64,000 nt of DNA, taken from the NCBI GenBank assembly GCA_910588125.1, contig CAJUPI010000002.1, positions 1 through 64,000 of the forward strand, given 5' to 3'. Shown here piece after piece: positions 53,349 to 62,017 of the stretch (positions are counted from its first letter, which is position 1; the number at the start of each line of letters is the position of its first letter). Both the position numbers and the translations under genes were made by a program. The stretch comes from an uncultured Lachnospiraceae bacterium. GTDB lineage: Bacteria > Bacillota > Clostridia > Lachnospirales > Lachnospiraceae. Below the pieces are notes generated by a model. That model was not told where the DNA came from and did no database searches. It worked only from the letters and a program-made list of their open reading frames with translations.

Positions 53349-54665
53349 ATGAGAACATTGATTGAAAAAGTAACCGTGGTCACTATGGACGGCAGCAGGC
53401 ATGTGTGGCCGGAGGGCTATGTGTTGTTTGATGAGGAGCGTATTCTGGCAGTGGGAGAGGGAAGCTGCCGCCAGGAGGCCGATTTGCGGATTGACGGCAA
53501 AGGCGGTATCCTGATGCCGGGGATGGTGAACGTCCACAGCCATATTCCTATGGTGCCCTTCCGCTCGCTGGGAGATGATTGCCCGGATCGTTTACGGCGT
53601 TTTCTGTTTCCCCTGGAGCTGGCGGCCATGACTCCTGAGCTGGTCTATACGGCGGCCCGTTATGCCGTTTGTGAGCTTTTATTATCCGGAGTGACCTCAG
53701 TGCTGGATATGTATTACTTTGAAGATCAGGTGGCCCGCGCCTGTGAAGAGCTGGGGATTCGCGCCTGGGTGGGAGAGACCGTGATTGGCCAGGAAACCTG
53801 CGACAGCAAAGAGCCTTATGGAGGGCTGGCGCTGTGTGAGGAGTTGATCCGCAAGTGGCAGGGACATGACCGGGTCCATCCGTTAGTGGCGCCCCATGCC
53901 ACCAATACCAGTTCTCCTCAGATGTTGAAAGAAGCCTATGGACTGGCAGAGAAATATCAGGTGCCATATACGCTTCATGTCAGTGAAATGGATTATGAGA
54001 TGAGCTATTTTGAGAAAGAGTATGGCAAGACACCAGTGGCCTTTTTGCAGGATCTGGGCGTGCTGGGAGAAAGGACGATCGCTGTTCACTGCATTCATAC
54101 GACGGATACAGATATTCAAATATTTGCCAGGACGGGGACAAAGGTGGCCCACTGTCCGGGTTCCAATACCAAGGCGGGAAAAGGGATCTGTCCGGTATTG
54201 GATATGAGAAGAGCCGGCGTGAAGGTAGGGGTGGGAACGGATGGCCCGTCCTCCGGAAATACGCTGGATCTGTTTACGCAATTAAGAATGATTGCCTGTC
54301 TGCAGAAGACAAAATATCACGATCGCAGCGCGTTTCCGGCGAAAGAGATTGTGGAGCTGGGAACCCTGGGAGGAGCCGAGGTGCTAAAAGCAGAGCGGGA
54401 GATTGGCTCCATCGAAGCAGGAAAGCGGGCGGATCTGGTACTTCTGGAAACACAATCCGTCAATATGTTTCCCGTTTATAATCCTTATTCAGCGATTGTA
54501 TATTCCGCCAATGCCTCGAATGTTGACAGTGTGTGGGTGCAGGGACGCCAGCTGGTACGGGGACATCGGCTGACGGAGGTGGATCTGGCGGCGGAAAGAA
54601 GGCGCCTGTGGCTGGAAATGGCAGAATTCCAAAGGCAGGCAGAGCAATATCAGGCTGAGATATGA
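53349..54665 (+). CDS. Amidohydrolase (SAH/MTA deaminase-like, TrzA/AtzA family)
   Basis: A 438-residue metal-dependent hydrolase. MPGMVNVHSHIPM supplies the H-x-H metal site, VAPHATNTSSPQML and LHVSEMDYEM the next ligands, AVHCIHTT a His, and GVGTDGPSSGNTLDLFTQLR the catalytic Asp. The overall pattern is that of 5-methylthioadenosine/S-adenosylhomocysteine deaminases and related guanine or N-ethylammeline hydrolases. A separate promoter follows before the ABC operon, so it may or may not act with that transporter. RBS AGGGGAGCAGG. Confidence 0.87.
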   Translation: MRTLIEKVTVVTMDGSRHVWPEGYVLFDEERILAVGEGSCRQEADLRIDGKGGILMPGMVNVHSHIPMVPFRSLGDDCPDRLRRFLFPLELAAMTPELVYTAARYAVCELLLSGVTSVLDMYYFEDQVARACEELGIRAWVGETVIGQETCDSKEPYGGLALCEELIRKWQGHDRVHPLVAPHATNTSSPQMLKEAYGLAEKYQVPYTLHVSEMDYEMSYFEKEYGKTPVAFLQDLGVLGERTIAVHCIHTTDTDIQIFARTGTKVAHCPGSNTKAGKGICPVLDMRRAGVKVGVGTDGPSSGNTLDLFTQLRMIACLQKTKYHDRSAFPAKEIVELGTLGGAEVLKAEREIGSIEAGKRADLVLLETQSVNMFPVYNPYSAIVYSANASNVDSVWVQGRQLVRGHRLTEVDLAAERRRLWLEMAEFQRQAEQYQAEI

Positions 54666-54674
54666 TAAAACCCG

Positions 54675-54703
54675 TTGACATTTTCTGACAGGAATGATAT
54701 CTT
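54675..54703 (+). promoter_or_regulatory. Promoter of the Pot-like ABC operon
   Basis: TTGACA at 54675-54680 (perfect -35), 17-bp spacer, TATCTT at 54698-54703. Confidence 0.7.
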
Positions 54704-54705
54704 AA

Positions 54706-54726
54706 TTTTATAAAATTTCATTAAAA
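54706..54726 (+). promoter_or_regulatory. Candidate ROK operator before the ABC operon
   Basis: TTTTATAAAATTTCATTAAA followed by A matches the ROK-gene site at 25602-25622 (TTTTATAAAAT identical, ATTAA shared) and starts 2-3 nt after the -10 box, as there. Confidence 0.5.
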
Positions 54727-54752
54727 TGTATCAAAGAAAGGTGGGAATCCCC

Positions 54753-55586
54753 TTGCTTGAGAAGAAAACCAATATTTACTGGCTGTTTATTTTGCCAGGC
54801 TGTCTGTTCTTAGCGTTCTTTATGCTGATACCCTTGTTTTCTTTGTTATTCAAATCCTTTGTGGACGAGGGCGGTGCGTTTTCCCTGGCGAATTATCTGA
54901 CGCTGATGGAGAGCACCTACTTTAAGCAGGTGTTCTGGCGAAGTATCCGCCTGAGCCTTATCAGTACCGCTGCCTGCGCCATATTAGGTTTTCCCACAGC
55001 TTATTATATTTCCAAATATTCGAAAAACAAAGGGGTATTGATGGCGCTGGCCGTGTTCCCCATGTTTACCAGCCCGGTTATTCGTTCTTTCAGCTGGATG
55101 GTTTTGCTGGGAAAGAAGGGGATTGTCAATGAGATTTTGGTTAATTTGGGAATTGTGGCAAAGCCGATCAGCCTTTTATACAATGAATTTTCCATGGTAG
55201 TCGGTTTTATTCAGCTGTTTTTGCCCCTGATGATTTTATCATTGATTGGGGTGATGGACAATATTTCGGAAGACCTGAATCTGGCTGCCGGCAGTTTGGG
55301 GGCGTCCCGAATGGGGACCTTTCGCCATGTGGTTTTGCCTCTCAGCATCCCCGGCCTGGTGACAGGGAGTGTGCTGGTATTTACCGGATGCCTGACCGCG
55401 TATACGACGCCACAGCTTTTGGGGGGCACGGATACCCGTGTGCTGGCAACGATGATCTACCAGCAGGCCATGTCGTTAGGAGACTGGACGCAGGCATCCG
55501 TGGTGGCGGTGATTATGATTGTGGTGACAATTGCAGTATCTACGGTGATTAACAAGGTCAGCCGGAAGCTGAATCCGACGATTTGA
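54753..55586 (+). CDS. ABC transporter permease (PotB-like)
   Basis: A 277-residue inner-membrane permease with six predicted helices. EDLNLAAGSLGASRMGTFRHVVLPLSIPGL is the EAA loop that docks on the ATPase, and SFVDEGGAFSLANYLTLMES is typical of PotB/PotH-type permeases of polyamine or related cation transporters. TTG 54753 is the likely start (AAAGGTGGG 7 nt upstream); the in-frame ATG at 54726 overlaps the operator-like site and lacks an RBS. Confidence 0.88.
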   Translation: MLEKKTNIYWLFILPGCLFLAFFMLIPLFSLLFKSFVDEGGAFSLANYLTLMESTYFKQVFWRSIRLSLISTAACAILGFPTAYYISKYSKNKGVLMALAVFPMFTSPVIRSFSWMVLLGKKGIVNEILVNLGIVAKPISLLYNEFSMVVGFIQLFLPLMILSLIGVMDNISEDLNLAAGSLGASRMGTFRHVVLPLSIPGLVTGSVLVFTGCLTAYTTPQLLGGTDTRVLATMIYQQAMSLGDWTQASVVAVIMIVVTIAVSTVINKVSRKLNPTI

Positions 55587-55600
55587 GGGAGGAAAAAGGT

Positions 55601-56638
55601 ATGGCGCTTTTGGAGTTGCAGGGCATTACTGCCGGATATGATAAGAATGTGATTTTGAGGGATCTGGATTTTCAGGTGAAGAAGGGGGAGTTGGTATCCC
55701 TGTTGGGATCCAGTGGCTGCGGAAAGACCACAACGCTGCGGCTGATTGCGGGATTTTCCACCCCAATGTCTGGTAAATTCATGTTTGGCGGGAAGGATTA
55801 TACGCAGGTGCCTCTCAATAAGCGGAATTTCGGATTTGTGTTCCAGAGTTATGCGTTATTTCCCCATATGACCGTATTTGACAATGTGGCTTTTGGTCTT
55901 AAGATGCGTAAGCTGCCGGCCGATCAGATCAAAAAAGAGGTTATGGAGATGCTCAAGACGGTAGATTTGGGAGGCTTTGAGAGCCGGTTCCCCAAGGAAA
56001 TGTCCGGTGGCCAGAGACAACGGGTGGCACTGGCCAGGGCGCTGGTTATCAAGCCGGATCTGTTGTTGTTAGATGAGCCCCTGAGCAATCTGGATGCCAA
56101 ATTGCGGGTCAAGATGAGGGTGGAGATTCGCCGTCTTCAGCAGAAGTTCGGCTTTACGGCGATCTATGTGACGCATGATCAGGAGGAGTGCTTTGCGATC
56201 TCGGACAAGGTGGCGATCATGAACCATGGAGTGATTGAACAGATGGACAGCCCTTCTGTGATATACAATCATCCGAAGACGGAGTTCATTGCCCGTTTTG
56301 TCGGTTTTGAGAATTTTATGGATTTGAAGCCAGGCAGCAGGGACGGCATATATGCGCTGCCGGATGGGAGCCTTATTCAGGCGGAGGGAGGCAGAAGCGG
56401 GTCTTCTGTCCGGGCATGCATTCGGCCGGAGGATATCCTGATTGTGCCGGAGGGCTCAGAGGCGGTGAATCCTTTGTCCGGCGAAGTCATGGTAAGTACA
56501 TTCCTGGGAAAACGCAATCAGTATAATGTGCGCACAGCGATCGGCGAGTTTGAGGTGAGCACGGATCAGGAGAGTGTGTACCGGATTGGAGATTCGGTAA
56601 CGCTGTCCCTGGCTCCTGGCAAGATCATTTTGTTGTAG
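55601..56638 (+). CDS. ABC transporter ATP-binding protein (PotA-like)
   Basis: A 345-residue ATPase. Walker A is GSSGCGKTTTLR, Q-loop FVFQSYALFPHM, signature MSGGQRQRVALARAL and Walker B LLLLDEPLSNLDAKLR with the D-loop. The C-terminal 110 residues are a TOBE-type regulatory domain (VRACIRPEDILIVPEG). The start is ATG 55601 behind GGGAGGAAAAAGG; it follows the first permease by 14 bp. Confidence 0.93.
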   Translation: MALLELQGITAGYDKNVILRDLDFQVKKGELVSLLGSSGCGKTTTLRLIAGFSTPMSGKFMFGGKDYTQVPLNKRNFGFVFQSYALFPHMTVFDNVAFGLKMRKLPADQIKKEVMEMLKTVDLGGFESRFPKEMSGGQRQRVALARALVIKPDLLLLDEPLSNLDAKLRVKMRVEIRRLQQKFGFTAIYVTHDQEECFAISDKVAIMNHGVIEQMDSPSVIYNHPKTEFIARFVGFENFMDLKPGSRDGIYALPDGSLIQAEGGRSGSSVRACIRPEDILIVPEGSEAVNPLSGEVMVSTFLGKRNQYNVRTAIGEFEVSTDQESVYRIGDSVTLSLAPGKIILL

Positions 56639-56778
56639 CCAGGTATGGATGACAATCCCGATTGCCCGAACAGTTATAAGCTTTTAGAAGGAGTTGCTTC
56701 GGCATAACTGGCAGATCTGATTTAGAAACGCCTTTATAAAAGGGCTTTCTATAGAAAAGAAAAAGGAGAAAAGAGGTT

Positions 56779-57942
56779 ATGAAAAAGAAACTGTTATGTG
56801 TTGTACTGGCATCCGCTATGGCGTTTTCCATGGCTGCCTGCGGCGGTGCCGATAAAACGGAGACGGCTGCTACTACAGCGGCTCCGGCGGCGGAGAACAG
56901 CGAGGCGGAAAGCAAGGCTGAGGGTGGGGAGGATGCCCCCAAGACCGAGGAGGCAGGCACAGGGCTTCCGTCCTTTGAGGGCCAGCAGCTGCGGATTTCC
57001 ACATTTTCCTTTAATGCAGAGTTGGTTCAGAAAAATATCTATGATCCCTTTATGGAAGCTACCGGCTGTGAGCTGATCGTGGATACCGGAAAGAACGCAG
57101 AGCGCGTGACCAAGATCAAAGAGTCGCCGGAGAATTATGACATTGTGGTGATTGGAGATGCTTTTATCGCTGACCTGATTGATGCCGGGCTGATTGATAC
57201 CGTCGATACGGCCAGCTTAACCAATTTAGATGCCGTTTATGACAATGCCAAAGCTCCTTTCGGCGAGGGCTATGGCCCGGCTTACAGCTTTAACCGTCTG
57301 GGTATTGTATATGACAAGTCCACCTGCCCGATCGAGATTACCTCTTGGGCGGATTTATGGAATCCGGAGTTGGCAGATTCCATCGCAATTCCGGATATTA
57401 CTACTACTTCCGGTCCTTTGATGTATTATTCTGTGGCAAAGATGGCCGGACTGACTCCAGGAACGGATGATGAGGCAATCCTGGCAAAATTTGAGGAGCT
57501 AAAGCCCAATATTATGAAAACCTATACCAGTGCCAACGACACCATCACCATGCTGAACCAGGGTGAAATCTCAGTTGCCGTGCTGTTGGATTATTCCTAT
57601 ACAGCCGCACAGTCCGCCTCTGATGACTATGTGTGGGTGGATCCGGCAGAGGGAGTGTATAGCGGCTTTAATGCAGTAAATATCATCAAGGGATGCCAGA
57701 ACAAGGAGTTGGCTCAGGCATTTGTCGATTTCTATATCTCCCAGGAAGTGCAGCTGGCTGAGGCTTTGGATGGAGTGGACGCACCGGTAAGAACAGATGT
57801 TGAACTGACTCCGGAACAGGCGGCTAATTTTACTTATGGAAAGGAAATGATTGATAACCTGCTGATTCCTGACTGGTCTGTGATCAATGCCAATAAGGCG
57901 GACTGGATTGCCAAATGGAATGAATTGTTCTCGGTTCAATAG
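56779..57942 (+). CDS. Extracellular substrate-binding lipoprotein (PotD-like)
   Basis: A 387-residue binding protein. The signal peptide ends in the lipobox SMAAC with Cys21 as lipid anchor, followed by an Ala/Glu-rich linker (24-62). The fold begins at LRISTFSFNAELVQKNIYDP; SPENYDIVVIGDAFI, YGPAYSFNRLGIVYDKSTC, WADLWNPELADSIAI and NIIKGCQNKELAQAFVDF are in register with PotD/PotF and related periplasmic proteins. The exact ligand is unclear; the ROK-like operator would fit a sugar- or amine-type signal. RBS AAAAAGGAG. Confidence 0.88.
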   Translation: MKKKLLCVVLASAMAFSMAACGGADKTETAATTAAPAAENSEAESKAEGGEDAPKTEEAGTGLPSFEGQQLRISTFSFNAELVQKNIYDPFMEATGCELIVDTGKNAERVTKIKESPENYDIVVIGDAFIADLIDAGLIDTVDTASLTNLDAVYDNAKAPFGEGYGPAYSFNRLGIVYDKSTCPIEITSWADLWNPELADSIAIPDITTTSGPLMYYSVAKMAGLTPGTDDEAILAKFEELKPNIMKTYTSANDTITMLNQGEISVAVLLDYSYTAAQSASDDYVWVDPAEGVYSGFNAVNIIKGCQNKELAQAFVDFYISQEVQLAEALDGVDAPVRTDVELTPEQAANFTYGKEMIDNLLIPDWSVINANKADWIAKWNELFSVQ

Positions 57943-57966
57943 GAGTCCCGTATAAAGGAGTTATCC

Positions 57967-58746
57967 ATGAGAAAGAGCAAATCTTTGTTTTTTGTGACAT
58001 TGCTGGTGTATGTGTTTCTGATAGGGCCGCTTTTGGTAATCATGGCGGCGTCCTTTAGCGATACCACATATCTGAAATTTCCGGGAGAGGGCTTTACTCT
58101 GCGCTGGTATCATCAGATCATACAGATAAAGAGCTTTGGAAGTGCGGCGAAAAACAGTATTATTATCGCTTTTGCAGGTACTTTCCTGGCGCTGCTTTTG
58201 GGGCTGCCGGCGGCTTATGCCCTGAATCGTTATCGTTTCAGGGGAAAAGAGCTGATTAAGAGCTTGTTTTTGTCGCCAGTATTGATCCCGGTGATTGTGT
58301 TGGGCTTTGTCATGCTTCGCTATGTGGTGAATCGGTTTAAGCTGCCGGCGATGCCCAGCCTGCTGATCGGACATACGATCCTGTCCATTCCTTATGTGAT
58401 GCGGGTCGTGACTTCCAGCCTGGCAAACTTTGATTTTTCCATGGAAGAGGCGGCAAGGATTTTGGGAGCAGGAAATATTTATACTTTTTTTCATATCTTG
58501 TTGCCAAATATCAAATCAGGAATTGTATCAGCCTGTATTATGGCAGTGATCAACTCCTTTAATAATGTGTCTCTTTCGGCGTTTCTGACCCAGGCGGGGG
58601 TATCTATGCTGCCGATTGAGATGATGTCCTATGTAGAGTACCATTTTGATCCGACCATTGCGGCCCTGGCGACATTATTGATGGTCATTACCCTGGGGGT
58701 GATGCTGGTGATCGAGAAAACGTTAGGATTGAAGAGTGTAGTATAA
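57967..58746 (+). CDS. ABC transporter permease (PotC-like)
   Basis: A 259-residue second permease with about six helices. FSMEEAARILGAGNIYTFFHILLPNIKSGI is the EAA loop, and ASFSDTTYLKFPGEGFTLRWY is the PotC/PotI-style first periplasmic segment. RBS AAAGGAG. Gene order is permease-ATPase-binding protein-permease, unusual compared with the common ATPase-permease-permease-binding protein order. A hairpin element follows. Confidence 0.88.
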   Translation: MRKSKSLFFVTLLVYVFLIGPLLVIMAASFSDTTYLKFPGEGFTLRWYHQIIQIKSFGSAAKNSIIIAFAGTFLALLLGLPAAYALNRYRFRGKELIKSLFLSPVLIPVIVLGFVMLRYVVNRFKLPAMPSLLIGHTILSIPYVMRVVTSSLANFDFSMEEAARILGAGNIYTFFHILLPNIKSGIVSACIMAVINSFNNVSLSAFLTQAGVSMLPIEMMSYVEYHFDPTIAALATLLMVITLGVMLVIEKTLGLKSVV

Positions 58747-58761
58747 AATAAAGAAAGTGTG

Positions 58762-59037
58762 TTGGCAGAGGGTACGCCCTGGAGGAAGGAGCCGGAGAGC
58801 GGTCTGTCGGACAGGAACTTTTTCCCGTTTCGGGATTAAGAAAACCTAAAGTTTTTGAATTTTGCTAAAAACAAAACGAAAATACCCAAACTCGCTTCGC
58901 TCAGACAGAGGGTATTTTCGTTTTAATGCAAAATCCAAAAGCTTAAGGTTTCCTAAATCCCTGCAAAAGTCAAAAGTTCCTGTCCGACAGACCGCCCTCC
59001 GGCCCCTTCCTCCAGGGCTGAATATTTTTAAAGCCAA
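58762..59037 (+). repeat. Long hairpin element, copy E
   Basis: About 276 bp. Outer arms GCCCTGGAGGAAGGAGCCGG (58776-58795) and onward through GGTCTGTCGGACAGGAACTT pair with 58973-59019 with few mismatches. Core CCAAACTCGCTTCGCTCAGA is at 58886-58905. The outer arm is unlike the other copies. It immediately follows the last transporter gene. Confidence 0.8.
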
Positions 59038-59056
59038 TCTTAAATATTTTTAGGAT

Positions 59057-59188
59057 TGTAGTCATTAAGTTTAGCCCTGAGAGTACTCAGCCATGGAACA
59101 AGGAGCGGGAAGCAGCAGACCCTTCCCCGCTGCTTCCCGCTCCTTGTTCCATGGCGTATCTCTTGAGAAAATGAACTAAATAACATTG
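59057..59188 (-). repeat. Short hairpin element, copy F (core-less derivative)
   Basis: A 132-bp element with a 26-bp perfect stem starting CCATGGAACAAGGAGCGGGA (59091 onward) and its complement up to about 59154, loop AGACCCTTCCCC, and degenerate ends GTCATT / AATAACATTG. It has the same outer modules (ACTCAGCC, GGCGTA) as the long copies but no central core. It lies downstream of the minus-strand PfkB gene and could act as its terminator. Confidence 0.7.
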
Positions 59189-59221
59189 GCCTTGGGGGAA
59201 GGAAGCTTTATACTTTATGCT

Positions 59222-60139
59222 TTATGCCTTAAGATATTGAGACAAGGCGGCGGGAAGCTGTCCGGCAGAAAGTGTGGCGCCGGGAGTTTCTACCACGGCC
59301 GCGGAAACAAGGTTTGCACAGGTAATGGCTTCCTTAAGAAAATAGCCTTTTGTCAACAGGGCAAGTATGGTTCCGATATGGGCATCACCGGCGCCAATGG
59401 TATCCACGACATTCTTCGAGGGGACCGAGGGGATGAAAAAGCTTTTTCCATCTTTCTCTTTACAATAAGTTCCCTGTTCTCCAAGCGTGATGATGACGGT
59501 ATTTTGGGTCTGGGCATATAGAAATTCGGCAGCATTTTGAAAGGTAGACGAGCCGCTTAATGCCAGAGCCTCTGGTTCGTTAATATGAAGAAGTGGATGA
59601 AGGGATAGCATTCGCCTGGTTTTTTCGGAAGAAAGAGCTGTTCCCCGGGGGCCTGGGGCATAGCAGACTTTCAGGCAGGGATGTTCTTCCAGGTATTCAA
59701 TCAGCTGGATTCCTGTAGACTCTTCGATTTCCAGGCCACAGACGTAAACAAACTGATAGTCTTCGGCTAGATAAGGCGTCATCCAGGACTTTTGAAAAGT
59801 GTATTCGGCGCCATGGACAGACAGAAAAGTGCGTTCTCCACTGGCTTCTACCAGGCAGTAGCAACAGCCGTTTTCCTGATTCGGGACACGGACAGAAAGA
59901 GGAATTTGTAAACGAGTAAGCTGACTGGCTACATAGTCGCCGTAAATTCCGCTGCCAATGGGAGTGATGAACGTGTGAGGGGCATGGAAAAGGCGCATTG
60001 CATGGGCGACATTGTAAGCACAGCCGCCGAGTGCCATTGTTTGGGAATGAGGATGCAGGTTTTCTTCTGTTTTGGGGAGATGGTCAATGTGGATAATGAT
60101 ATCTACACAAGTGGAGCCGATAATGAGAGCTGGTTTCAT
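59222..60139 (-). CDS. PfkB-family carbohydrate/nucleoside kinase
   Basis: A 305-residue ribokinase-fold enzyme. ALIIGSTCVDIIIHIDHLP is the opening strand-helix, ALGGCAYNVAHAMRL is the substrate-binding GG motif, and NVVDTIGAGDAHIGTILALL is the PfkB signature 2 with catalytic Asp in GAGD. HINEPEALALSG and VIITLGEQGTY (ATP site) are conserved. The start is 60139 (AAGGAG 8 nt upstream on the minus strand), not the frame end at 60160. Substrate is unknown; candidates are ribose, fructose or a nucleoside. Confidence 0.92.
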   Translation of the reverse strand: MKPALIIGSTCVDIIIHIDHLPKTEENLHPHSQTMALGGCAYNVAHAMRLFHAPHTFITPIGSGIYGDYVASQLTRLQIPLSVRVPNQENGCCYCLVEASGERTFLSVHGAEYTFQKSWMTPYLAEDYQFVYVCGLEIEESTGIQLIEYLEEHPCLKVCYAPGPRGTALSSEKTRRMLSLHPLLHINEPEALALSGSSTFQNAAEFLYAQTQNTVIITLGEQGTYCKEKDGKSFFIPSVPSKNVVDTIGAGDAHIGTILALLTKGYFLKEAITCANLVSAAVVETPGATLSAGQLPAALSQYLKA

Positions 60140-60220
60140 GGAAATATCTCCTTTGTTCATGAATGTATGATGAAAGCAATTATACGATAGATTTGCTGGT
60201 TATTCAATGAGAATGGGGAG

Positions 60221-60354
60221 CAAAGTCATTAAGTTTAGCTCAGAGAATACTCAGCCATGGAACAAGGAGCGGAAAAGGGCCGGAAAAATCACCAGACCTT
60301 TTCCGCTCCTTGTTCCATGGCGTACCTTCTAAGAAAATTAACTAAATGACATTG
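60221..60354 (-). repeat. Short hairpin element, copy G (core-less, with flanking direct repeat)
   Basis: A 134-bp element. Ends are CAAAGTCATT (60221-60230) and AATGACATTG (60345-60354). Flanks GAATGGGGAG (60211-60220) and GAATAGGGAG (60355-60364) match at 9 of 10. The perfect stem CCATGGAACAAGGAGCGGAA (from 60256) pairs with its complement ending near 60320. No core. Confidence 0.75.
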
Positions 60355-60364
60355 GAATAGGGAG

Positions 60365-60687
60365 TCTGTGTATGGCAGATGAAGGTTTTTGTATGCTTTT
60401 TATATTAACACAGGCATCTTGCAGATATGGATAAGATATGTTATGCTATAAAAACAGGCAGAAACAGCAGCAGTATTATCAGCATTTACGTGAATGAATA
60501 CAGACATAAAGAGGGCTGATCGGGCGGCGAGTCGCCGTCTGGAGATGATAATGTCAGGAAAGCCCCCTTCCTGCTCCAAGGTACTTGGCACCTTTCCGGT
60601 GCTGGCGCCGCTTGCAACGGCGTTCTGTACCTTTGCGCAGGCAGGGGAATCCTCATATAAGTGCTGTGCTTCTGTCTGTTTTTTCGA
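60365..60687. other. Gene-free region with element-like debris
   Basis: Lies between copy G and the end of the minus-strand kinase gene. GCTCCAAGGTAC (about 60574-60585) resembles an element end module and may pair with the TACTCAGCCTTGGAG at 60701-60715 inside the kinase 3' end. A plus-strand open frame (60494-60868) overlaps the kinase and has no family features. Confidence 0.4.
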
Positions 60688-62007
60688 TCAAGTTTGGGGA
60701 TACTCAGCCTTGGAGGATTGGGCGGGAAGTGTGACAGAGAAGCAGCTGCCGCCATCGGGATTGTTGGCAACTGTGATGTTTCCTCCATGGAGTATCACCA
60801 GTTCTTTGGCAATGCTGAGTCCTAATCCGAAGTGTTCTTTGCCGCTGCGGGCCTTATCAGCACGATAAAAACGGTCAAAGATGTAAGGCAGGTTTTCTTT
60901 GGGGATACCACAGCCTTGATCGTTTACCTGCATCACCAGATATCGGGAATGATTCTTTAAATGGGCACAGATGGAGATTGCTTTTCCGGCCGGGGTATAG
61001 AAAAGTGCATTATCTAATAAAATAGAGAGGACTTGGCGAATGCGTTCGGGATCGATCCAGAGGCAAGGGATTGGTTCCTCTGGCAGATCCAGATATAAGG
61101 AGATTTGTTTTTCATGACAGACAGGGAGAAAAGCTTCATAGATCTCGATGAGCAGAGTATCCATGTCTGTTTTTTGTGGGTGGATGTTCCAGGTTTTAGC
61201 ATCGGCAGAGGCTAAAAGAAGCATATCGTCGATCAAGCGGGACATGCGTGAACATTCTAAGTCCATGGTATGAAGAAGGGCGGCTTTTCGTTCCGGGACA
61301 GTGAGGATGGCAGGAATTGCAGAACGTAAGACAGCCAGGGGAGAACGCAGCTCATGGGATGCCGCAGCAATAAATTCAGCCTGTTTTCGGTTGTTTTCAG
61401 CAATTGGCCGTAGGGACCAGCCCACAAAATGCCAGCTTACCAGGAGTAATACCAGGATACCAACAGCCTCCAGTCCACACAAGAGGAAAAATGTCCCTTT
61501 CAGGGATTGCCATACAGGAGGAATATACATGAGGAGGCACAGGCTCCGCACGCCGTTTCTGTGAGCAAGAACCAGAATCATGACATAATATTGTTCCTGA
61601 AAATCGCCCTTCAAAATGAATAGATCGCTGGTGATAGAGGAGGAGGAAACAGGGGCGGAGGAACCGGCGATTCCCTGTTTTGCGGCATAATTTTTTGCAC
61701 ATTCTACCAGGGTTTGCCGGTTGGTAAGCATATTTGGGGAACCCTGATACAAAAAAGGGATGCCGTTTTCTTCGATGTGGATGACAGACTGCCGTTCAAC
61801 TTCCAGTTGGGCAAGAAAGCTTTGGGAAAGGATGGTGTCAGATTGCAGCCGCAGGGATAGCATGTTCCAGGTAGAATAAAAAAGCTCCAGCTGCTCTTGT
61901 TTTGTTTCATGGATACGGAGCATAAGAAAACCAGTCATGGCAAGGGCCAGGATTAGACTGGCAGTGACGGTATAAAGCCAAGTAAGACGTAATCGGAGAT
62001 GTTTCAT
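60688..62007 (-). CDS. Sensor histidine kinase
   Basis: A 439-residue membrane kinase. TM1 is in residues 9-29, an extracytoplasmic sensor spans about 30-160, and TM2 is about 165-188. HisKA has ASHELRSPLAVLRSAI, HATPase has DNALFYTPAGKAI, VNDQGCGIPKENL and FGLGLSIAKELV. The gene starts at 62007, 11 nt after the end of its response regulator, with GAGG 8 nt upstream; the frame extends to 62052 but that part overlaps the regulator. The last nine residues (SSKAEYPQT) are encoded by what looks like a hairpin-element end, so the natural C-terminus may have been altered. Confidence 0.92.
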   Translation of the reverse strand: MKHLRLRLTWLYTVTASLILALAMTGFLMLRIHETKQEQLELFYSTWNMLSLRLQSDTILSQSFLAQLEVERQSVIHIEENGIPFLYQGSPNMLTNRQTLVECAKNYAAKQGIAGSSAPVSSSSITSDLFILKGDFQEQYYVMILVLAHRNGVRSLCLLMYIPPVWQSLKGTFFLLCGLEAVGILVLLLVSWHFVGWSLRPIAENNRKQAEFIAAASHELRSPLAVLRSAIPAILTVPERKAALLHTMDLECSRMSRLIDDMLLLASADAKTWNIHPQKTDMDTLLIEIYEAFLPVCHEKQISLYLDLPEEPIPCLWIDPERIRQVLSILLDNALFYTPAGKAISICAHLKNHSRYLVMQVNDQGCGIPKENLPYIFDRFYRADKARSGKEHFGLGLSIAKELVILHGGNITVANNPDGGSCFSVTLPAQSSKAEYPQT

Positions 62008-62017
62008 GGCAGGTGCC

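Noticed and set aside
54726..55586. ATG 54726 as start of the first permease
   Set aside because: It overlaps the operator-like site and lacks an RBS; TTG 54753 has a good one.
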